Source: Zoogloeaceae bacterium
Lineage (GTDB): Bacteria; Pseudomonadota; Gammaproteobacteria; Burkholderiales; Rhodocyclaceae
DNA: 10,670 nucleotides
Reading direction: 5' to 3'
Assembly (NCBI GenBank): GCA_031278735.1
Contig: JAITJU010000002.1
Coordinates: 1 to 10,670 of the forward strand
A model generated the notes under the pieces. The model saw nothing but the letters and a program-made list of their open reading frames with translations. It did not search any database and had not been told where the DNA came from. Shown here one piece after another: positions 7,100 to 10,670 of this stretch. Made by a program: the position numbers and the translations under genes. How positions within the stretch are numbered: the first letter of the stretch is position 1; the number at the start of each line of letters is the position of its first letter.

Positions 7100-7165
7100 C
7101 GCCCGTCAACCAGATTCCTGTCTGGCCAAGGATTTTGTTCAGTCACACTTTAAAGGATCAAACAA

Positions 7166-7453
7166 ATGAAACAGTCTCTCCTTGTTGCCGCTTTGCTTGC
7201 CTTGGCGGTTGCCGCCTGCGGCGATGCCCAGCAAACCGCTGCGCCTGTCGAAACGCCCGCTGTTGAACCCGCCGTCACGCCGACGGATGCTGCGCCCGCA
7301 GCCGATGCGACCGCTGCGCCCGCTGACGAAGCGGCCGCGCCCGCCGACGCGGCGGATGTGCCCGCCGACGCCGTCCCTGCAGATGCGGCCACGCCCGTTG
7401 ACACGGTCACGCCTGCGGAAACGCCGACTGCCGAGACGCCCGCCGCCCAATAA
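7166..7453 (+). CDS. Small Ala/Pro-rich lipoprotein
   Basis: 95 residues. Residues 1-17 are a lipoprotein signal peptide; the lipobox VAAC puts the lipidated cysteine at residue 18, followed by Gly-Asp. The mature part is almost only Ala, Pro, Thr, Val, Asp and Glu, with degenerate PADA/PADE units around residues 50-75, so it is acidic and probably disordered. Such a chain could act as a spacer or envelope-coating tail; no catalytic domain exists. An AAAGGA site lies about 8 nt before the ATG. It is monocistronic: its own extended -10 promoter with a dyad lies upstream and a strong terminator starts 24 bp after the stop. Short lipoproteins of this type are common in betaproteobacteria and their role is unknown. 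The repeats are at codon level and degenerate, not exact DNA repeats. Confidence 0.85.
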   Translation: MKQSLLVAALLALAVAACGDAQQTAAPVETPAVEPAVTPTDAAPAADATAAPADEAAAPADAADVPADAVPADAATPVDTVTPAETPTAETPAAQ

Positions 7454-7476
7454 TCTGGCTGGCAACGTTACGCAAC

Positions 7477-7510
7477 AAAAAAGCAAGGCGGTTCGCGCCT
7501 TGCTTTTTTT
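7477..7510. terminator. Strong intrinsic terminator, likely bidirectional
   Basis: A perfect 8-bp stem, GCAAGGCG (7483-7490) with CGCCTTGC (7496-7503), closes a 5-base GTTCG loop. Six A precede it and seven T follow, so it should end transcription of the lipoprotein gene on the plus strand and also serve the minus-strand gene ending at 7568. Confidence 0.95.
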
Positions 7511-7524
7511 ATGCCTGCCGTTCC

Positions 7525-7552
7525 GCCGGATTGCCAAATTCCGGCATCCGGC
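7525..7552. repeat. Stem-loop with 10-bp stem between convergent genes
   Basis: GCCGGAT (7525-7531) pairs with ATCCGGC (7546-7552); after one bulged T, GCC (7533-7535) pairs with GGC (7543-7545) around a 7-base loop. No T-tract adjoins it. It sits between the bidirectional terminator and the stop codon of the BI-1 gene, so on the minus strand it could protect the 3' end of that transcript. It might also be a REP-like palindrome, which needs other copies in the genome. Confidence 0.5.
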
Positions 7553-7567
7553 TTGGGCTTTCGGGCT

Positions 7568-8272
7568 TCAATCGTCGCCGGCGAATTGAATGACGAAGCG
7601 CAGCACGTACCAGAGCAGCAGCGCGATAGAGGCGAAAAGATGCAGCGCAGCGCCTGCGGGACGGTCGAGCGGGTAATAGCGCAGGATGACGGAAGTGTCA
7701 TACAGGACGCAGCCGCCCGCAAACACGATCATCAACGCTGAAAACCAGATGCCGAGGCTGAAGCCGAAAATGACGCTGGCCACAATCGCGCCAATGGCGA
7801 CCAGGCCGCTGATGCGCAATATGCCGCCCAGGAAAGAAAAATCCTTCTTGCTGCCGATGGCCGTCCAGGTCAGGCCGCCCACGAGAAGCAGCGTGGCGAA
7901 CACAGCCGTCAGGATGGCGCCCGGCGTGTGCGCGGCAAGGAAAAAGAGCGGCGAGAACATGATCGCCCACGCCAACACGTAGCAACCCAGCGCCGAAACC
8001 TGCGCGGCATTGCTTTTCGCCTTTTCGGCAACCGAAGAGGCCAGCCAGCCCACGACCATGAAGCAGCCCAGCAGCACGAGCCAGGAAACCGATGAGCCGC
8101 CCAGAAGCACCATCATTTGAACGCCGAAGCCGCTGTAATGCAGCACGAGGGAAAGCACGGCAAAAGCCAGAAGGGCGCCGCTCAGATAGGCATAAGCCTT
8201 GATGACGAAGCGGGAACGGGTGATGTCGCCCGCTTCCTGCGCCGCGTCCATGGATAACAGAAATTTGCTCAT
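7568..8272 (-). CDS. Bax inhibitor-1 (BI-1/YccA-type) family membrane protein
   Basis: 234 residues with seven predicted membrane segments near residues 22-45, 52-77, 93-114, 118-140, 148-170, 172-192 and 208-229. The C-L-Y-D-T-S stretch at 188-194 (Asp192) matches the conserved Y-D-T/x-x signature at the end of the sixth segment. Bacterial BI-1 proteins are inner-membrane proteins; B. subtilis YetJ is a pH-sensitive calcium leak channel and E. coli YccA inhibits the FtsH protease. Either role is possible here. The second acidic residue normally found in the last segment (LD.IN-type motif) seems replaced by Ser/Ala (HLFASIALL). The ATG at 8272 has only a distant GAGGA (about 10 nt). It lies 141 bp after the cytochrome gene and ends near the shared terminator. 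Confidence 0.85.
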   Translation of the reverse strand: MSKFLLSMDAAQEAGDITRSRFVIKAYAYLSGALLAFAVLSLVLHYSGFGVQMMVLLGGSSVSWLVLLGCFMVVGWLASSVAEKAKSNAAQVSALGCYVLAWAIMFSPLFFLAAHTPGAILTAVFATLLLVGGLTWTAIGSKKDFSFLGGILRISGLVAIGAIVASVIFGFSLGIWFSALMIVFAGGCVLYDTSVILRYYPLDRPAGAALHLFASIALLLWYVLRFVIQFAGDD

Positions 8273-8319
8273 GATGGGGAAATCCTCATTGACAGGGTCA
8301 GAAAAAACGACGCCATTCG

Positions 8320-8334
8320 GAAAGCCAAGCTTTC
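8320..8334. repeat. 15-bp perfect dyad GAAAGCCAAGCTTTC
   Basis: Six-base arms GAAAGC and GCTTTC around CAA, in the 141-bp gap upstream of the BI-1 gene. On the minus strand the nearest T-run (TTTTTT, 8306-8301) starts 13 bases after the stem, too far for a standard terminator of the cytochrome gene. An operator for the BI-1 gene is an alternative. No clear promoter is visible in 8273-8413. Confidence 0.35.
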
Positions 8335-8413
8335 AGACACGCGCGCAGGACGAAACATATCACATTCCGTCCGCGGAAAAACAGGAAATCACGCGAGCTT
8401 CCGCCCGCCGACT

Positions 8414-9040
8414 TCAAGGCAGGCTGTGCAGGTAGGCGGCGACCGCTTCGATGTCGGCGTCCTTCAGCGGCGAAACAGCGCTGGTCATCTGCGGCTCCTG
8501 TCGCTCGCCTGTCCTGTCACGGTAGCGGGTAATGGAGCGCGTCAGGTATTCCATGTGCTGACTGGCGATACGGGGAATCACCTCGTTGCCGTGCGCCGCG
8601 TTGCCATGGCAACGCTGGCAGAGCCGGGCATAAACCTGCTTGCCCTTTGCCGCCAGCGCGGCGTTGGGTGTGCCGGGTCTGGGATTCTGGCTGGCGTAAT
8701 AGAGGGAAATGTTGATTTTCTCCTCTTCACTCAGAAGGGAGATGACGCCTTGCATGAACTCATCCTTGCGCTGCCCCTTGCCGAATTTGCGGGTCTGTTC
8801 CAGCACGTAGTCGGCGTTTTGCCCAGCCAGGTTGGGAACGTCCTGTTGCTTGCTCACGCCATTCTTGCCGTGGCAGTTGACGCAGAAGGAAGAAGCCCTG
8901 CGACCTTCCTCCTGCGCATTCTTCAGCGCCTGCGGATTGCGCAGGACGGCCTGCAGCTGCGCGTCAACCGCCTGCACCGAAGCGCAGAAAAAACCCGAGC
9001 ACAAAACCCCTAGAATGTACCGCACATGTTTAGTCTGCAT
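8414..9040 (-). CDS. Periplasmic dihaem cytochrome c (c4-like)
   Basis: 208 residues. A signal peptide ends near residue 24 (SVQA). Two class-I haem c sites are visible: CVNCH at 53-57 and CQRCH at 141-145, each followed by a helix and a methionine suited as axial ligand (Met96 in DEFMQG, Met185 in PQMTSA). The two similar halves of about 90 residues (G..xxAxxCxxCHG...P.IA.Q...YL...) are the hallmark of cytochrome c4, which carries electrons between the bc1 complex or other donors and terminal oxidases. A related role in denitrification or another respiratory chain cannot be excluded. AAAGGAG lies about 8 nt before the ATG at 9040. It starts 18 bp after orn ends, so they are probably co-transcribed. 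The ccm haem-attachment genes needed for maturation are not in the window. Confidence 0.9.
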   Translation of the reverse strand: MQTKHVRYILGVLCSGFFCASVQAVDAQLQAVLRNPQALKNAQEEGRRASSFCVNCHGKNGVSKQQDVPNLAGQNADYVLEQTRKFGKGQRKDEFMQGVISLLSEEEKINISLYYASQNPRPGTPNAALAAKGKQVYARLCQRCHGNAAHGNEVIPRIASQHMEYLTRSITRYRDRTGERQEPQMTSAVSPLKDADIEAVAAYLHSLP

Positions 9041-9058
9041 TCATTTTCTCCTTTCCTT

Positions 9059-9622
9059 TTATTCTACCGTACTTAACGACGGGCGAATGAAGTGTTCACG
9101 ATAATATTTCAGTTCATCGATGGATTCGTAAATATCCGCCAGCGCCTCGTGCGCCCCCCGCTTCTGGAACCCCTTGAGCAACGTCGGCGCCCAGCGCCTG
9201 CACAATTCCTTTATTGTGCTCACGTCCAGATTGCGGTAATGAAACCATTTTTCCAGCTTGGGCATGTAATGCGCCATGAAACGGCGATCCTGGCAGATGC
9301 TGTTGCCGCACATGGGTGAGGTCGCCGCGGGCGCGAACGACTGCACGAAAGCGCAGGCTTCGGCTTCCGCCCGCGCCTCGTCGCAGACGGAAGCGCGCAC
9401 CCGCTCGATGAGTCCGGAGCGGGCGTGGGTTTTCTGGTTCCATTCGTCCATGCCTTTCAGAACGGTTTCCGGCTGGCGGATAACCCAGACGGGAGACTCG
9501 GCAAGCACGTCGAGACTGGAATTCGTGACCACCATCGCCAGTTCGATGATGCGGTCCGTATCAGGGCTCAGCCCCGTCATTTCCATGTCCAGCCAGACGA
9601 GGTTTGTCGCGTCACGTGCCAT
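9059..9622 (-). CDS. orn: Oligoribonuclease (DEDDh 3'-5' exoribonuclease)
   Basis: 187 residues (family about 180). Orn degrades di- and very short oligoribonucleotides, including pGpG from cyclic-di-GMP breakdown, to mononucleotides in the cytosol. All DEDDh residues are visible: Asp12 and Glu14 in WLDMEMTGL, Asp112 in CGNSICQDRRF, and His158 and Asp163 in RGAHEALADI. The C-terminal SIDELKYYREHF motif is also typical. The ATG at 9622 gives the usual N-terminus, but no ribosome site precedes it, so the message may have a very short leader. Followed after 18 bp by the dihaem cytochrome gene; divergent from the M48 protease, a neighbourhood I recall from other betaproteobacteria. Confidence 0.97.
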   Translation of the reverse strand: MARDATNLVWLDMEMTGLSPDTDRIIELAMVVTNSSLDVLAESPVWVIRQPETVLKGMDEWNQKTHARSGLIERVRASVCDEARAEAEACAFVQSFAPAATSPMCGNSICQDRRFMAHYMPKLEKWFHYRNLDVSTIKELCRRWAPTLLKGFQKRGAHEALADIYESIDELKYYREHFIRPSLSTVE

Positions 9623-9718
9623 ATAATTGTGTCACTCGAAAATTCAAAGCCGCATTGTGGCATAGCTTTGCCGGAAACTCTTGTTACTTTGCCAGAAATT
9701 ATCAGGATTTTGTAAATC

Positions 9719-10670
9719 GTGACCGAAATCTTTCGCGCCGTTCTGCTTGCCGTCCTGCTGTGCCATGTCGCGCTGCGCGTTGCGCTCCTGCTGCGGCAGA
9801 CGCGCTTCGTCGCCGCGCGCCGGGATGCCGTGCCCGCCATTTTTGCCGAACGCATCCCGCTTGCCGCGCATCGGCGGGCGGCAGATTACACGCTGGCGAA
9901 AATCCGTCTGGAATACGCGGCGCTGTGCGTGGAAATCCTCTATTTTCTGGCGCTCACCTGGGGCGGCGGCTTGCAGGCGCTGCACGACTTCTGGTCGGCG
10001 CGTCTTACGCATCCGCAAACCTATGGCGTCAGCCTGATCGCCAGCGTCGTCATTCTTTCCTGCCTGCTGGACATTCCGCTGAATCTTTACCGGCAGTTTC
10101 GTCTGGAGGCGCGCTTCGGCTTCAACCGCATGACGCTTGCCCTGTTTTTTTCCGATCTCCTGAAACAGATTCCGCTTTTCGTTCTGCTGGGGCTGCCGTT
10201 GCTGGCGGCGGTGCTCTGGCTGATGCAGGCCGCGGGCGAATACTGGTGGCTTTACGCCTGCCTGGCATGGACGGCTTTCAACGCGCTGATGTTTTTCGTC
10301 TATCCGCTGTGGATTGCGCCGCTGTTCAATCGCTTCACGCCGCTGGCCGACGGCGAGGTGAAGACGCGAACGCAATCGCTGTTGCGACGGAGCGATTTCG
10401 GCGGGCGCGAACTCGGACTTTTCGTCATGGACGGCTCTCGCCGATCCAGTCACGGCAACGCCTATTTCACCGGCTTTGGCAAGGCGCGGCGCATCGTGTT
10501 CTTCGACACACTGCTGGAACGCCTGACGCCGCGGCAGGTGGAAGCGGTGCTGGCGCATGAGCTGGGGCATTTGCACCATCGCCACATCATTCGGCGCGTC
10601 GCGCTTCTTTTCGTTTTCTCGCTGGGCTTTTTCGCCCTGTTGGGACAACTGCTCGTCGCGCCCTGGTTCT
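9719..10670 (+). CDS. M48 family Ste24-type membrane endopeptidase (partial, runs off the right edge)
   Basis: 317 codons are visible; the family is usually about 410-420 residues. The GTG at 9719 is chosen because an in-frame TAA lies at 9713-9715 and no ATG occurs in frame until about residue 140; an AGGA site lies 11 nt upstream. Several membrane segments are visible near residues 4-25, 65-85, 100-122, 148-172 and 180-205. The zinc motif HELGH lies at 280-284, preceded by the Ste24 signature S-x-H-x-N-A-Y-F-T-G and the FFDTLL stretch. The third zinc ligand (a later Glu) lies beyond the edge. Eukaryotic Ste24 cleaves prenylated CaaX proteins; bacterial members lack such substrates and are thought to act in membrane protein quality control. 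Divergent from orn (96 bp between starts). Confidence 0.93.
   Translation, partial: MTEIFRAVLLAVLLCHVALRVALLLRQTRFVAARRDAVPAIFAERIPLAAHRRAADYTLAKIRLEYAALCVEILYFLALTWGGGLQALHDFWSARLTHPQTYGVSLIASVVILSCLLDIPLNLYRQFRLEARFGFNRMTLALFFSDLLKQIPLFVLLGLPLLAAVLWLMQAAGEYWWLYACLAWTAFNALMFFVYPLWIAPLFNRFTPLADGEVKTRTQSLLRRSDFGGRELGLFVMDGSRRSSHGNAYFTGFGKARRIVFFDTLLERLTPRQVEAVLAHELGHLHHRHIIRRVALLFVFSLGFFALLGQLLVAPWF

Noticed and set aside
7139..7537. Minus-strand frame with Arg/Gly-rich repeats opposite the small lipoprotein.
   Set aside because: The repeats are the antisense reading of the Ala/Pro/Asp codons. The plus strand has the signal peptide, ribosome site, promoter and terminator.
1..10670. CRISPR array, tRNA or rRNA, transposase, phage, toxin-antitoxin or defence genes.
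   Set aside because: No regular spaced repeats, RNA gene signatures or matching protein motifs were seen; the genes read as ordinary chromosomal functions.

Overview
The window looks like chromosomal housekeeping DNA from a G+C-rich betaproteobacterium, perhaps near Rhodocyclales or Nitrosomonadales. I infer this from protein style (CnoX/YbbN-type thioredoxin-TPR protein, PepN with GAMEN and HEYFH motifs, RlmD, a DUF4124-like secreted protein, a DUF7931-like protein, a c4-type dihaem cytochrome, Orn, and an M48/Ste24 protease beside orn) and from codon use rich in GCG and CGC. No phylogenetic computation was possible. I see no rRNA, tRNA, CRISPR array, insertion sequence, integrase or phage gene.

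Layout, left to right. A minus-strand operon (1-1601) reads cnoX-like, then a marR-family regulator with an unusual C-terminal tail, then the start of a lipoprotein that runs off the left edge. The last two genes overlap as TAATG. Divergently, pepN (aminopeptidase N) occupies 1773-4400 on the plus strand. It converges on a minus-strand pair: rlmD (23S rRNA uracil methyltransferase) and, 30 bp downstream, a secreted DUF4124-like protein. Divergent from rlmD is a small DUF7931-like gene (6520-6999). It is followed by an AT-rich promoter region and a small Ala/Pro-rich lipoprotein gene (7166-7453) that ends in a strong, probably bidirectional terminator.

The next minus-strand block reads orn (oligoribonuclease), a dihaem cytochrome c 18 bp further on, and, after a 141-bp gap, a Bax-inhibitor-1-family membrane protein. 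Divergent from orn is an M48 Ste24-type membrane protease that runs off the right edge. No gene-free stretch exceeds 300 bases. The largest gaps are 1602-1772, 4401-4499, 7000-7165, 8273-8413 and 9623-9718.

How the parts may work together: several genes concern protein and RNA quality control. These are a thioredoxin-fold holdase, aminopeptidase N finishing cytosolic peptide breakdown, Orn finishing RNA breakdown, a BI-1 membrane protein and a Ste24 protease at the membrane. This is a loose theme, not a demonstrated system. I found no convincing previously undescribed multigene system. The best leads are small: a perfect 15-bp dyad TGTTGCAGTGCAACA across the -35 region of the small lipoprotein gene; the marR gene with a ~49-residue tail coupled to an unknown lipoprotein; a dyad directly after a perfect TATAAT at the rlmD stop codon; and a BI-1 protein that seems to lack one of the usual acidic residues.
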